From contig NC_006043.2 of assembly GCF_000006445.2 (NCBI RefSeq), positions 682,001-746,000 of the forward strand: 64,000 nt of DNA, written 5' to 3'. Source of the DNA: Debaryomyces hansenii CBS767. Taxonomy: Eukaryota; Ascomycota; Pichiomycetes; Serinales; Debaryomycetaceae. Every line of letters starts with the position of its first letter. Position 1 is the first letter of the stretch. The translations under genes and the position numbers were made by a program. The notes under the pieces were generated by a model. That model made no database searches and was not told the DNA's origin. It was given only the letters and a program-made list of their open reading frames with translations. This document shows, one piece after another, positions 51,601 to 62,035 of this stretch.

Positions 51601-52872
51601 TATCCACTTGCATGTTTTTTGAATTGGTAAAACGGGAATTGCTTTATCTTTGTCCTTCAAATCGGCAATTATGTGGATTAAATTTTCTGGAAGCGAATTA
51701 TTATCTACTTCCAAAATCGTTACAATGTTATTCCAAGCATATGCTAACTTAGCATTTTGTAGTTTATTGTTTTCATTTTTCATACATGGATACCAACTTA
51801 AACATCCTTCCAGTGTGCCTGTTTTATTGGAATGTTTTGTTCTCCCTATCTTAAAATGTACTCTCATATTAATCATACTTGGATTATTTAATGATAATAC
51901 AGATACTATTGCCAAAACATTCCCAGTCATTACAGCAATCAACCCCAAGTAATCGGTTATTTGATGAGCAGATCCCAAAGGAAGCATTTCGCAACCATAT
52001 ATGATATATCTTCCACCATTGTCAACGATATTGGCATCATTTCTCCCAAGAATCTTTTGCGTTTGAAAATACTTCTTCATGAACTTTTTGAAGCCATGAT
52101 GGTAAAACACTAATCCAGAAACATCAGAAGAAATTAACTGAGAACGCAGAGAGCCAATAAAGCAAACACTATTTATTCGATTATTATGCAAATGGCCTTG
52201 AACATTTCGTGTGAATCTGTTTTCCAAAGTAGTGGGCTCTATAATATAATAAGGCTTAATGCAGCCAGCAGACGTAGTAGATGTTGATGACAAGTTCCAG
52301 GTAATGATTGCCCCACGAGAATAACCGGCCACTAAATACAGAGAATCAGATGAAAACGAAATTGCGCTCACGGATCCTCCTTCAAATTGTTCCTTATTAT
52401 CCTTCCGTTCCTCCTCTGTAGTCAATATATACTCCACCCCTTGGTGGTAGTTAAACCCCACGATAAACCCCTTTTCTGTTCCAACAGCAATATAAATATT
52501 CGACGGCTCTATGCACTCAACCAATCCATATGTAGCTCTAAAACTAGGTGAATTGATTATTTCTGTAATTTTAGGTGTCTCTGTTAATTTGAGCATGTCT
52601 TGTGAATCGTCCGATATAATTGAATTCGTTAAATCAAATGGAGACAGGTCCCTCGAGAATTCATGCTTGTGTGATCTTAATGCCAAACTTATCCAGGTCT
52701 GCGCTCTGTCATCAAATCTATGCTTTCTGATTGGTGTTGAACCATTTGATATAGTAGAATCAACACTTATACTAGGTGATAGTATGTTCTTCCTAGAAGT
52801 AGCCGGTACTCCAAGATTTGGCGGTGATTGAGATGTATTGTCATCTGCTTGCTCATCACTTATCGATCCCAT
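48622..52872 (-). CDS. VPS8: CORVET tethering complex subunit Vps8
   Basis: Rab5-binding subunit of the endosomal CORVET tether; 1416 aa (yeast Vps8 is 1274). The N-terminal beta-propeller spans about 100-480. It contains VAVGTEKGFIVGFNYHQG-type and SFSSDSLYLVAGYSRGAIITWNL WD-like blades. A long helical solenoid covers about 530-1310. The C-terminal RING-H2-like zinc domain begins at CTSCGKTMWGPD (about 1338) and closes CNHGYHMSCL then CVLC at the very end (about 1395-1415). It is a soluble peripheral membrane protein. The start is the ATG before GSISDEQ. It lies upstream of and parallel to the chitin synthase gene. Confidence 0.94.
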   Translation of the reverse strand: MGSISDEQADDNTSQSPPNLGVPATSRKNILSPSISVDSTISNGSTPIRKHRFDDRAQTWISLALRSHKHEFSRDLSPFDLTNSIISDDSQDMLKLTETPKITEIINSPSFRATYGLVECIEPSNIYIAVGTEKGFIVGFNYHQGVEYILTTEEERKDNKEQFEGGSVSAISFSSDSLYLVAGYSRGAIITWNLSSTSTTSAGCIKPYYIIEPTTLENRFTRNVQGHLHNNRINSVCFIGSLRSQLISSDVSGLVFYHHGFKKFMKKYFQTQKILGRNDANIVDNGGRYIIYGCEMLPLGSAHQITDYLGLIAVMTGNVLAIVSVLSLNNPSMINMRVHFKIGRTKHSNKTGTLEGCLSWYPCMKNENNKLQNAKLAYAWNNIVTILEVDNNSLPENLIHIIADLKDKDKAIPVLPIQKTCKWISSNKSNSIVSLKWISNNILFAYIQEPLNSELTLTALHYTFDKGKRRLVRVGQNSLRGLQIASSKVSIESNNRDTHSTRKQNCINLFNNSIKAFKNRLLVLVDDDTNKKLFIGRLISWADKLLGLLALREYSKALSTANDFYNSKNNGQLVLADLPENQELRREMLKPYLVNIMKESINNIFGAEGSDYGFHLATYLDIVSYLYKYDESLSDELYFILETVFEVLNNQFLFFDTIESYILSGKIMTLPPLILKKLIEYYTLNEKGELLTEMICILDVKTLDIDLAIQLCKKYKLRDCLIYIWNFILGDYATPFADFIKDICNLDVDVDNDNEDCLKVFSYMSYILTGRQYPTEKFIDVSQENPAKKSIYKLLFSATLIRYPNDDSDILVAGSEETIFPYLYSLLQFNSFETLSTINEFFEDSILNDDNNSHLTRQYIIEALFDIYEVNETTFTDFDRCQLAIFVARNYPKYSQFIRLSESVLSSIIDDLCTVTNQDIKYDCELALQSLLPLYEPDGELFLLDKLKSARFYSVLISIYRSKGKYSNVLKTWLEKSQQESTENDTLSGILEEAFIYTKSHADKIDLVTFIKRNFQQILIVNIPDFVTLINKYYPSLHSEALTINSDQYFYEYMYVLLDIVDLKSINIENMPQIVGRYMKVLCDYNPSKLYSFVETANLILARDTNEFELVKKTFQQKGLIELLTILLISQLKYEESLNVLLQSMDRLIDSAISNQKKEDLLSKFANCLGRAMDICEIEDTYVEHDGDMYLNERLWLTLIENCVKMSNIAATKRLKSKNNEYQNVSEFLDRCIHDCFKRISESKLNPNVSENEKKEKSFLVIFNRFLENSTKDSKMTTISNIRDILREVFISYSYENEILLISLKMLNESIGESLDLIKLDNLKAWTIKSKWCTSCGKTMWGPDVPKEHFMAWEDRQREALILAQGLGNTVIGAPFNDKKYHNCELIFFKCNHGYHMSCLENLGSKRSKSCVLCLQ

Positions 52873-53108
52873 TACGATATTTTTTTCCTCTACTATTCAC
52901 ATATATTCAAGTTTACTATGTTTATTAGCCAGAATCTGTACTCACTATAAATCGATGGGACGCATTTTGCATATAAAATGATCTCCTTATCAAAGAGTTT
53001 GATGCAAAAAATGAATGTAATACTATGAACTTCTAAGGATAAAATCTATGTATATAAGACCAAGTTTGGTGGAAGTAGAAACTTGTTAGCAAGATTGGAT
53101 GACAACCA

Positions 53109-53843
53109 TCACGAAACTTTTTCTTTAACAAAAAAACTCAGTAACGCAATCATTTGATACACACAAGTGATTACCAAAGCACCAATCTGGACTATCAGCC
53201 ATCTTATAACACGTTCACATGTGCGCTCAGATTGGTCCCTAAACAGCTCTTCCTTCTCTCGTATGAATTCTTGTTCTCTCTTAATATCGGTGAGTTTGTC
53301 ATTTATGCTATTAACTTGTTCTGTCAATGTATTGACCTTGATGGAGTGTTTCGTATCGAAGATTTCTCCATCTCGGATCAGAAAATCAACCATAATCCTA
53401 GACTTTTTGAATCTCAGGTCCTTCAACGCATCCACGTCATTTCCGCCGCCATCAAGCCATCGTCTTTTATAAAAGCTCTTTGGTGTGAAGCAAATTCTAT
53501 GTTCGCCCGATTCCAACGCACTGAACGTGAATTGGCCCCTGGGCGACCCCTTCTGATGCACCACCCGATGATCTGTATCAAATTTCTCTTCAACATCAAT
53601 TAGAATCCCCGTGTTCAATTTATCCAAAGGTGAGTAAAACTCGTGTGCATCCTCATCAAAAATCTCCAACTTGTATCGTCCTATTAGCAACGTTCCCTGG
53701 GGAAGCTCTTTGTAGAAGCATCTTCTTGCTCCAGCATCGGTATAAAAATGAAGTAACCCCTGAATGGGAAAAGAGAACTGAATTAGTAATAAAATTCCTA
53801 CTAAGAATACGTGTGATCTGTTTAAAGATTGAAAGTGTACCAT
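53109..53843 (-). CDS. p24-family cargo receptor (Erp1/Erp5/Erp6 type)
   Basis: Type I membrane protein of COPII/COPI vesicles, 244 aa from the ATG used here; an upstream in-frame GTG is not needed. A signal peptide (about 8-28, FLVGILLLIQFSFPIQG) precedes a GOLD domain starting LLHFYTDAGARRCFYKELP, with the paired Cys of the family (second in EHRICFTPKS). A membrane-proximal coiled coil (about 175-210) has KLTDIKREQEFIREKEELFRDQSERTCERV. A transmembrane helix follows (about 212-235), with a short tail SFFVKEKVS. That tail carries a Phe pair for COPII and KEKVS, a KxKxx-type retrieval signal. The alpha subfamily (Erp1/5/6) fits best. Confidence 0.88.
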   Translation of the reverse strand: MVHFQSLNRSHVFLVGILLLIQFSFPIQGLLHFYTDAGARRCFYKELPQGTLLIGRYKLEIFDEDAHEFYSPLDKLNTGILIDVEEKFDTDHRVVHQKGSPRGQFTFSALESGEHRICFTPKSFYKRRWLDGGGNDVDALKDLRFKKSRIMVDFLIRDGEIFDTKHSIKVNTLTEQVNSINDKLTDIKREQEFIREKEELFRDQSERTCERVIRWLIVQIGALVITCVYQMIALLSFFVKEKVS

Positions 53844-54064
53844 GACCGTACTCCTAAACACTCTAGCCACTGAATATGCTATATCGTATTAGACATCAAT
53901 TACTTCGGCGACAATATAACCAACAATTACGTTTGTGATTTACTAATAAACTTATCTTTTGGTTAATCTGTTATTAGTTTAACTATCTTCATGGCGCGTT
54001 AAAACGAAATTTATATAATTTAGTCTATAAAAGAAGCTAAATTTCATATCCAAGCGATAAGGTA

Positions 54065-55432
54065 ATGAATTTGTCATTACAAGATCCATTCGCCGTAGCT
54101 AAGGAGTATCCAGAGAACCTTACACATACATTGCAATATGGACATTCAGTGGTAATACAATTCAATCATAAAGGTGATTATTTGGCGTCTGGGTTGAGCG
54201 ATGGGTCGATCGTAATCTACGATTTAACGAGTAACGGAGGCATAGTGGCGCATTTGGAGAATGGCGGACATACCAGACCTGTCTCGTCAATCAGTTGGTC
54301 GGGTTGCGGCAGGTATTTGTTAACATCGTCACAAGATTGGTGCTGCAACTTGTGGGACTTGAATCGGGTGAACAGGGACGAGGGTGACGAATTGGAAGAC
54401 GGGCCTATTATACGAAGAGTTAAGTTCGACGGGCCCATATGGCTGGCGATGCTACATCCCAATAATCATTTTTTGATCACGGCATCATTATACGAGGACT
54501 CGCCGGTTTTCGTGGACTTGAGCATAGAATCTGACATCAAGGTGCACCGCTTGAATACGGTGCCCTTGCCGTTGCAACAGCGGGAGGAAGGAGCAGAACA
54601 ACCGGCCCAAGCAGATGACAGCGACGAAGAAAAGGCCAGCCGCAAGAAAAAGAAAGACAAACATATGACTTTAGTGACTACTTTCACGCCAGGCGACGGC
54701 ACCTACATCTTTACTGGCACCAGTAAGGGGTGGCTCAACATCATCTCGACCGAAACCTTGCAATTGGTGCATTCGATCAAAATTGCAAACTCCAACATCA
54801 AAAACTTGGTGGTGTCGCCCAACGGCAGAAAATTGGCCATAAACTCGTCCGACCGTATCATCCGCCAGATCAACTTGCCCGACATGATCAATATAACCGA
54901 CCCCAACCACTGGGAGTTCGAAGTGGAGCACAAATACCAGGACGTCGTCAACCGTTTACAGTGGAACCTGGTCACCTTCAACCACAACGCCGAATTCTTG
55001 ATTGCCTCCACCTTCGGCCAGTCGTCCCAGGACCTATACATGTGGGAAACGTCTCTCGGCTCCCTCATCAAGATTTTGGAAGGGAGTAACGAAGAATTGA
55101 TCGACGTCAAATGGAACTACCACCGGTGTACGGTGGGCTCCACCGGCTTGGACAGTGGCTCCATCTACTTGTGGCTGATCCAATTTCCCCAGAAGTGGAG
55201 TGCCCTCGCTCCCGATTTCGTAGAAATAGAAGAAAACATAGACTATGAGGAAAAAGAGGACGAGTTCGATTATATTAACGAGGACATATTGAATAAAAGA
55301 CGAATGGAAGAAGAGGACTTAATAGTCGACATAGTCACTAAAGAAACAGTTGACGCCCGGGGTTTTGATGTGGCCCAGGATTCTTTTATCATCCCTATTG
55401 ACTACGATCAACAGCCTGGCGATTTTGTTTGA
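54065..55432 (+). CDS. SWD1: COMPASS (Set1 complex) WD40 subunit Swd1
   Basis: WD-repeat subunit (human RbBP5) needed for H3K4 methylation by Set1; 455 aa (yeast Swd1 is 426). It opens SLQDPFAVAKEYPE, then blades such as VIQFNHKGDYLASGLSDGSIVIYDL (about 30-55) and SISWSGCGRYLLTSSQDWCCNLWDL (about 77-102). The C-terminal block KWSALAPDFVEIEENIDYEEKEDEFD (about 376-402) is the diagnostic Swd1/RbBP5 motif. A charged insert EEKASRKKKKDK is near 190. Three CTG codons (127, 302, 371) fall at positions best read as serine. In particular the CTG after YLW, ahead of KWSALAPDF, aligns as I recall with VWS in Saccharomyces. Confidence 0.95.
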   Translation: MNLSLQDPFAVAKEYPENLTHTLQYGHSVVIQFNHKGDYLASGLSDGSIVIYDLTSNGGIVAHLENGGHTRPVSSISWSGCGRYLLTSSQDWCCNLWDLNRVNRDEGDELEDGPIIRRVKFDGPIWLAMLHPNNHFLITASLYEDSPVFVDLSIESDIKVHRLNTVPLPLQQREEGAEQPAQADDSDEEKASRKKKKDKHMTLVTTFTPGDGTYIFTGTSKGWLNIISTETLQLVHSIKIANSNIKNLVVSPNGRKLAINSSDRIIRQINLPDMINITDPNHWEFEVEHKYQDVVNRLQWNLVTFNHNAEFLIASTFGQSSQDLYMWETSLGSLIKILEGSNEELIDVKWNYHRCTVGSTGLDSGSIYLWLIQFPQKWSALAPDFVEIEENIDYEEKEDEFDYINEDILNKRRMEEEDLIVDIVTKETVDARGFDVAQDSFIIPIDYDQQPGDFV

Positions 55433-55900
55433 TATTTATATAGTGTATAGTTTCCCTGTATATTAGTCGTAACCGGAATAAAGTCAAAACAAAAAAATGT
55501 TTTGTAAACAAACAGAAAAATTAAACGGGCGAAAAACCAATTTCATTAATTCTCTAGTGAAATAACACATTCTGTTGACTATCTTTCAAGATAAGGTATT
55601 TGGAAGGTACTTACAATATAAGTCAATTGACTCATTGAATTTTGTGTGGAAAAGTTGAAAAAATAGTGATATTTGGAACATTTAATTGTGGGTTCACTTG
55701 TTGACAAAGAAGGATAGAAAAAAACAGTTTACCCCATAGTTGGATATAAACGAGGCCAAAACACTAAATAAACATATATTCGTATCCAGGATTCTGATAA
55801 TTGATTGGCGGCATTGCATTTATTGATAGTAGTGAAAAAGTGGATCATACCATATTTAATTGGATAGACTAAGTGAAAATTACGAACACGAACAAAGAAC
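55433..55900. other. Intergenic: FKH2 promoter
   Basis: About 470 bp, A-rich, with a consensus forkhead site at 55504-55512. There is no gene. Open frames on the minus strand here run into the FKH2 coding region and are shadows. Confidence 0.5.
55504..55512 (+). promoter_or_regulatory. FKH2: Forkhead site (GTAAACAAA) upstream of FKH2
   Basis: An exact match to RTAAAYAAA in the promoter of a forkhead factor, about 390 bp before its ATG. Autoregulation is possible but inferred. Confidence 0.4.
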
Positions 55901-58012
55901 ATGTCGGGCACGTCTACACCTAGGAAACGTACGCTTGGCGATCTAAATGACGGCGAGGTGCCAAATTTTGAGGATCCGCTTGATGTGGTGAATGCGGTGA
56001 TTTCTACGTTGCAGACCCCTGTAGAGAAGACTAACGTTGCTATGACATATGCTAACGACAAGAATCTAGCTACTGAGGTGCAGGCGTATGCAAAAATAGC
56101 CGGGCAGGACTGGACGTACTATGTTAAGTCGTTGTCGATACCTATTGGCAGAAATACTGACAACCCAGGGGGGAGTTCGCAGCCCTTGGTGGACATTGAT
56201 TTGGGACCCGCAAAGGTTGTCTCGAGACAACACGCCATGATTACTTATAACTTAGATTTGAGATATTGGGAGTTGAAGGTTTTGGGAAGAAATGGTGCCA
56301 GGGTGGATGGTCAGAAGGTGCCGTTTGGAGAAAACCACTCTACGCCGTTACATTCGGGAGCTATTTTGGATATTGGCGGTACCCAAATGATGTTTATATT
56401 ACCAGACTCTCCTCCAAATATACTGCAAAAAATGCTTAGCACTTGCTTAGCGAAGTATAATGCCAACTTAAATAAATCAAAGAGAAAATCAATTTCTGAT
56501 TTTCCCCAGCAACACACCATACCTATCAATCCATCCAACCAAATTAAAAGCTTCCAAATGTTTGATAAAGCCCAATTGACTCAATCTCCATCATCAGCAT
56601 CTGCTACATCATTGCAAAATAATTTGGATCAAGATTTATCTAAAGAAGAGGCAAAAGATATTAAACCCCCTTATTCTTACGCTACTATGATCACCCAAGC
56701 TATCTTGTCTAATGATGATGGAGTAATGTCATTGTCTGAAATCTACAATTGGATAGCTTCTCATTACGCATACTATAAATATTCGAAAACGGGTTGGCAA
56801 AATTCTATTAGACATAATTTGTCTTTAAACAAAGCATTTGAGAAAGTTCCAAGAAGGCCTAATGAACCGGGTAAAGGTATGAAGTGGCAAATCAGTGAAT
56901 CATACAAAGAGGACTTTTTAACTAAAATTCAAAGTGGGTCGTTGCTGAAAGCAAGAAGAGGCTCATCTGTGTCAAGACAGTTACAATTGCATCTTGCGAC
57001 TCATCAAAATTTACCAGAATCCCAAAAATACTATGCAAAAGATGATCCGTCTAGAAGTAATTCGTTTGATCAGAGATTCAATCACGAAAGAAATAGTTCT
57101 TTACCAAAATTGGGACAGCCAATGCAATACCAACAAGCACCATCAAACCCGATGCAACACAATCCATTGTCCTATATATCTAATCAGCAACCTCAGAATG
57201 GCTCTTTTGGAGTTCCTCCTCCACGTTCATATGGTTACCAGCACCCACCACCACCGCAGCTAATGTATGGAAGTCATATGATGCACCAAAATCAGAACGA
57301 CTCCCCATCGATTCAACAGGTACCGGGAAATAAAAATGAACTATCATCACCAATAAGACAATTGTCTGATATTAATACCACAACTCCAAAACTACCAAAG
57401 GTTTCTGGTAATCATTTATTTAATTTACCGCCTCCTCCTCCATCTACGCATTCTATGGGAACCTCTGCTCCACAAGCTCACCATTCTCGCCTGAATTCTT
57501 ATAATCACCAGCATCAGCTCACTGAAAATAATTCAAATTCTTACAATACTTCGGGAAATAACCAAACCAGTGAATCAAATACGACAAATACTAATGCTCA
57601 AAATGTGTCAAGTGGTCCAACAACAAATACTTCAGACCTTGCCTTAGGTTTCACGAGTCCTAAAAAGATTGCACCATTAGAAGCGTTTACTCCTGAGCGA
57701 GGTTCGAAATCTTCAAGTAACAAATTAGGAGTCGCAAATGGTGTTAATACTAATCAATCATCACCTGCCTTCTGGAACTTTGTTCAGTTTAGCACCCCAA
57801 ATGCTCAAACACCGTTAAAGGGTAATGATCAGAATAATCAATTAAGTCCTACTTTGAACAGGAGAGTATTTGGAAGTAATGGTTACGCAAAAGAGAAAAG
57901 CGAAAAGGGCGATTTATCACCGCTCAAATCAAGGAATAGCCATGACGATAATTCTAAGGCTGACAATGCTGATGAATTAAATACACAAAAAAACGAAGAA
58001 ATAAACGCTTAG
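55901..58012 (+). CDS. FKH2: Forkhead transcription factor (Fkh1/Fkh2 type) with FHA domain
   Basis: Cell-cycle regulator of G2/M genes, 703 aa. The FHA domain spans about 78-165 (IPIGRNTDN at 80, VVSRQHAMI at about 107-115, [13 protein letters not shown]). It recognises phospho-Thr partners. The forkhead domain is about 252-340, with [10 protein letters not shown], the recognition helix [16 protein letters not shown], and GKGMKWQI. The long C-terminus is Gln/Asn/Pro/Ser-rich with many Ser/Thr-Pro sites ([28 protein letters not shown]), as in Fkh2, where CDK phosphorylation recruits Ndd1-type coactivators. Candida-clade yeasts have a single Fkh2, so this is probably the only Fkh1/2 gene. Confidence 0.94.
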   Translation: MSGTSTPRKRTLGDLNDGEVPNFEDPLDVVNAVISTLQTPVEKTNVAMTYANDKNLATEVQAYAKIAGQDWTYYVKSLSIPIGRNTDNPGGSSQPLVDIDLGPAKVVSRQHAMITYNLDLRYWELKVLGRNGARVDGQKVPFGENHSTPLHSGAILDIGGTQMMFILPDSPPNILQKMLSTCLAKYNANLNKSKRKSISDFPQQHTIPINPSNQIKSFQMFDKAQLTQSPSSASATSLQNNLDQDLSKEEAKDIKPPYSYATMITQAILSNDDGVMSLSEIYNWIASHYAYYKYSKTGWQNSIRHNLSLNKAFEKVPRRPNEPGKGMKWQISESYKEDFLTKIQSGSLLKARRGSSVSRQLQLHLATHQNLPESQKYYAKDDPSRSNSFDQRFNHERNSSLPKLGQPMQYQQAPSNPMQHNPLSYISNQQPQNGSFGVPPPRSYGYQHPPPPQLMYGSHMMHQNQNDSPSIQQVPGNKNELSSPIRQLSDINTTTPKLPKVSGNHLFNLPPPPPSTHSMGTSAPQAHHSRLNSYNHQHQLTENNSNSYNTSGNNQTSESNTTNTNAQNVSSGPTTNTSDLALGFTSPKKIAPLEAFTPERGSKSSSNKLGVANGVNTNQSSPAFWNFVQFSTPNAQTPLKGNDQNNQLSPTLNRRVFGSNGYAKEKSEKGDLSPLKSRNSHDDNSKADNADELNTQKNEEINA

Positions 58013-58264
58013 TTCTTTTTAATACTTTGTTAAAAGTCTTTTTCTTCTATCTTGCATAAATCAATGTTTCGAAAAATTTGTTAGCTGTACATGCGTTTTA
58101 ATTGTACTTAATTCGATATCCTGGTAGGAACCGCTAATTGGTTCATCAAGTTGCTTTTCTCCGTTGTCTCAGAATATATATATCTTAATTGTGTATGTCT
58201 ACTTATGTATTTAGTTAATAAAGTATTATAATTTATTTATTGACAAATTAAACTATATTTCAAT

Positions 58265-61200
58265 CTAAAATGCTGATCTATGTCTCATCTCTGAGATCTT
58301 TTTTTCAATCTCTCTTGGTGTTCTATTTAATTCTGTACCAATCCTTATTTTCATTGATTGACTTAGCTCATAAAACCTTTCAATTAAATCACCATCCATA
58401 ACGTTCTTCACTGGGTTATAATAACTTCTGAATTTCAAATGATCTTTACCTAGTAAATTATAACCATTTTTATCCTTATCAAAATCATCAAAATTATAAT
58501 CGAAGTATTTACGCAATAATAATTGTAAATCGCCCAAAAATTTTACTTCATTCTCTGTGGAAAGTGGTAGCAATAAGCCCAAAGTACCTTGTATTCCAGT
58601 ATATATTATGCTCTCTTTTCCGCCCATTACTAAACTTCCCTTCGTGAATGATGTGGGTATATCTTGTAAATAAAACTCGCATATATTTTTTAATCTTGAA
58701 CCCGATCCATTAAGATATGATTCTTGATATCTTAATAGACTCCAATCCTTATCAGATTGTTGTGAAATAGTTTCTGGAACTCTAGAAACAAATATATTGC
58801 CAAACTTATCGCCCCCGATTATTGTATCATAGTCCAAAGTAACTAACGCAGTGATTTGCCTCTTCATTATGTCATCTGCGAAGGGAATAAATTGATTTTC
58901 AGTGGAATCGTATTTAACAAACGTAGTTGACATAGAAGAATCTCCAACAACAATTCTAGACCCCCCTTGATGGGTTAACCTGATTATATTTTTCAAATAT
59001 TCTATATTTGAAGATGCTTTACGTAAAAGTTGTCTCTGGCCGAGGTCATAAAGTCTCAAGAAGTTACTCATTCCAACTAGCAACCTCCCATTAAATGGAA
59101 TAATTGCAGTTGGTTGATAATCCAACTCCGTTTTGTGGACAAACTCCAAGATTTCATTTTGGCTTTTGTTCTTATTGGAAGACTTGTTAATCGTGAAAGT
59201 ATATAAATAATTATTCGAATACGAGTTAGGTAGAAATTTTTGATCTTGCGTTGTACCTATTATTAAATATTCTTGATTTTTAGTCTGTTGAGATTCAAAT
59301 TGTAAACGACAAAGCGAAATGGCACTCTCATTCTTTGGTAATTCGATAGTTTGGACAATTTCCTGATTGTTGAAATCAATAACTTCAACACAAGATGCCC
59401 AGGAATGTCTTGATCTTTCAAAACCAAAGGCGTCATAATAGTCTTGGTCGATTTCTGGAGTATCTATATTTTCATTAGTACTTTCTTTTTGATTATCTGG
59501 AAGAACCGTGACAGGGAATGGTGATGTTATGCCATATTCGGATTCAATTATATATATATATGATGATGAACTTATTTCATTGTCACCTGGACTGTCAACA
59601 TTCATCTTCCTAGGTAAGTAACGTAATTTAACACTGTTTATTATGAAATCATCATTTACATTAAGTCCAGATTCTTCGCCATCGGTATTACTAATAGTAA
59701 GTATTATCAAATTATTATCGTCTATACCAACTATTCCCTCACCCCCTATATCTTCTGAATAAAAGGATGCACCATTTGATATGTTCGTATTTAATAACGG
59801 AGTCATCTTAAAATCCCCCTTAGAATAATAACCAATCCACGGTCTAGAAGAAATCGCTAAAAGACCATTCTGTTGTAACTGTGGTAATCCAATGACAGAT
59901 AATTGAACCGGTTTTGACCCTAAAAATTGAATTCTTGTATCTGATAATTTTCCCGTTATCTCATCAATGGTGACACGGACATATAATCCATTCTCCATAC
60001 CGATATGCACTGATGTTGAATATCCGTGTGGCACCATCGCTATGGATGAAGAATTTGCCGATAGTGCTTGCAAAGTTACTATTTCAAGACAATTATGAGG
60101 CTTTAACGAAATCGCTTGAATTGTTTCATCCGAACAGCCAACAATCGCGTAAGAGCTTTTCCTTTGTAATTTACTGATAGATGACGATGATATTGCTAGG
60201 GCACTAATCGATCCACCTGACATTTCTAATCTTTCTTGATATTCAACCAATTGATCATCATGTGGATCAATTTCGAAGTAGCAGATCTCTCTATTGGATA
60301 ACCCAATTATAACCTGTTCATTATTTGTACTAGCTTGTATAATTGAGATACCCGCAGGTGGATACCAGTCAGTGTACTTCTTCTCTATCGTGTCATTTCT
60401 CATTGTATGCTTTATATGTCTAATACCATTAGAATAAATTTGAACTACTGAAGATTTTCCTACTTGTTGAACATTTATTGTAGGTTCATTTGTAACAAAC
60501 TGAGAATCATTAACTTCTTCGACTACTTCACCGATAGACAATACCAATGTTTGTGAAGATAGCGTGGATGATATAACCAAATACTCATCGTTGGCAGATT
60601 CCGCAAAAATCCTCGTTGTATGTATCGCAGTCGGTTTAATGGGTAAAGGTGATGACACCACAGTATTGGTAGAGATACCATGAGTTAATGTCTTCAAATA
60701 TGAGTGTGATGATAAAGCTGTCAATTGTTTAAATGGGTCTGGAACTTCTGGTCGCAATGTTTCAATTAAAGCACCATCTGTAATAGGGTTCAAAGTTTCC
60801 ATTATATCAACTAATGCTAAATTCTCTAACCCAGCAACTTTAAAAGATCGCTTAGATATATCCAATTCAAATATGGAATTGTAATCAGAAAAGTTACAAG
60901 ACTGCAACGTAGTGTTGTTATTATCATCTCCCAATTTTTCAAATTGATAAAAGAGTTTGTTATTGGTTGCAACATTAGCAAAAAGAAACCCACTTTTGAA
61001 AATATTAAGGCTTTGAGATAACGGAATTGTATCAAAATAAGTTATGTTAATATTTTCAATAGATTCATTCACTTCATCATGATCAATAGTTATTTTAAAA
61101 CAATCTCCTAACTGACTCTGGACTAAAATGAAGAAGTTATTCTTTTTTAGTCTGTGGATAACGTGGTTCACTATAAGAGTTTCGTTTGTATTTGATCTTA

Positions 61201-62035
61201 TTGGTATTGGTAGGTATAATTTATCTTTAGAGGGATGAGCATATATAATTGTCGATTTGCTGCATACAAGTAGGCCTCCAATAAAGTCTGGTAATGGAAT
61301 CAAATGTGATGAAGACCCTGGTATTTTTTCATTAGATTTATGTTTCACGACATGGTTTAATCCCTGGTCTAACTCATAGTAGTTTAGAAGTAAGGATGCT
61401 TCACCTGCATCTTCTTCTTCGCCATTGTCTTGTTGGCGTGCATTATAATCACATTCAATGGCAGCAAACATCGGATTTTCAAAACCAGTATCCATAGCAC
61501 ATATTTGCAAAGTTAACGTATGCTTAGAAAATGTCTCTAGGGGTGATGATAATTCAAGTTTTCCTTCATCATTTGATTGCACCTTGTAAACCAATTTATT
61601 CTTTTCTATGGCACCAATTAGAATTGCTCTATTGTGAGGATCCACACATAGATACTCACCAGGTGAAGTCCTTCTCAATCCATTCTTTGAATGAGGTTCT
61701 TGAAATAATGGAACAAATTGTAACTTCTCTATATCAAACTCTAAGACAACCAATTTTCCAGAATCTGACGTAATTACTACATAATCTTTTTGTGTACCAA
61801 CTAATCTTATTTTATCAATCCCCTGTATTATACCAAATGATGCCTGCTGGTAGATTTTTTCTAATTTACCGGTATTTGAATCGGCTTTCCACAACTCGAT
61901 AGATGTTGAGTTGGCTAGTATAATTTCTTGAGATTTCTTATTACCTAAGAATTGACCGACAATCGACGCAATACACAGGGATGGGTGCTTTATAGTGAGA
62001 TTGTATAAGTACAATGATTCATTATCAACCAGCAT
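58265..62035 (-). CDS. RSE1: Pre-mRNA splicing factor Rse1 (SF3b130)
   Basis: U2 snRNP SF3b subunit related to DDB1, built from three beta-propellers; 1256 aa (yeast Rse1 is 1361). The N-terminus is SLYLYNLTIKHPSLCIASIVGQFLGNKKSQEIILANSTSIELW. A second conserved region near 430 has LRPEVPDPFKQLTAL. The C-terminal propeller and helical end read DGDLIERFYELSQSMKIRIGTELNRTPREIEKKISEMRHRSAF, which is diagnostic. There is no membrane segment. It converges on FKH2. A 22-bp palindrome lies about 190 bp upstream of the ATG. Confidence 0.94.
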   Translation of the reverse strand: MLVDNESLYLYNLTIKHPSLCIASIVGQFLGNKKSQEIILANSTSIELWKADSNTGKLEKIYQQASFGIIQGIDKIRLVGTQKDYVVITSDSGKLVVLEFDIEKLQFVPLFQEPHSKNGLRRTSPGEYLCVDPHNRAILIGAIEKNKLVYKVQSNDEGKLELSSPLETFSKHTLTLQICAMDTGFENPMFAAIECDYNARQQDNGEEEDAGEASLLLNYYELDQGLNHVVKHKSNEKIPGSSSHLIPLPDFIGGLLVCSKSTIIYAHPSKDKLYLPIPIRSNTNETLIVNHVIHRLKKNNFFILVQSQLGDCFKITIDHDEVNESIENINITYFDTIPLSQSLNIFKSGFLFANVATNNKLFYQFEKLGDDNNNTTLQSCNFSDYNSIFELDISKRSFKVAGLENLALVDIMETLNPITDGALIETLRPEVPDPFKQLTALSSHSYLKTLTHGISTNTVVSSPLPIKPTAIHTTRIFAESANDEYLVISSTLSSQTLVLSIGEVVEEVNDSQFVTNEPTINVQQVGKSSVVQIYSNGIRHIKHTMRNDTIEKKYTDWYPPAGISIIQASTNNEQVIIGLSNREICYFEIDPHDDQLVEYQERLEMSGGSISALAISSSSISKLQRKSSYAIVGCSDETIQAISLKPHNCLEIVTLQALSANSSSIAMVPHGYSTSVHIGMENGLYVRVTIDEITGKLSDTRIQFLGSKPVQLSVIGLPQLQQNGLLAISSRPWIGYYSKGDFKMTPLLNTNISNGASFYSEDIGGEGIVGIDDNNLIILTISNTDGEESGLNVNDDFIINSVKLRYLPRKMNVDSPGDNEISSSSYIYIIESEYGITSPFPVTVLPDNQKESTNENIDTPEIDQDYYDAFGFERSRHSWASCVEVIDFNNQEIVQTIELPKNESAISLCRLQFESQQTKNQEYLIIGTTQDQKFLPNSYSNNYLYTFTINKSSNKNKSQNEILEFVHKTELDYQPTAIIPFNGRLLVGMSNFLRLYDLGQRQLLRKASSNIEYLKNIIRLTHQGGSRIVVGDSSMSTTFVKYDSTENQFIPFADDIMKRQITALVTLDYDTIIGGDKFGNIFVSRVPETISQQSDKDWSLLRYQESYLNGSGSRLKNICEFYLQDIPTSFTKGSLVMGGKESIIYTGIQGTLGLLLPLSTENEVKFLGDLQLLLRKYFDYNFDDFDKDKNGYNLLGKDHLKFRSYYNPVKNVMDGDLIERFYELSQSMKIRIGTELNRTPREIEKKISEMRHRSAF

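Noticed and set aside
53844..53870. N-terminal extension of the p24 gene
   Set aside because: It begins at GTG and would push the signal peptide inward.
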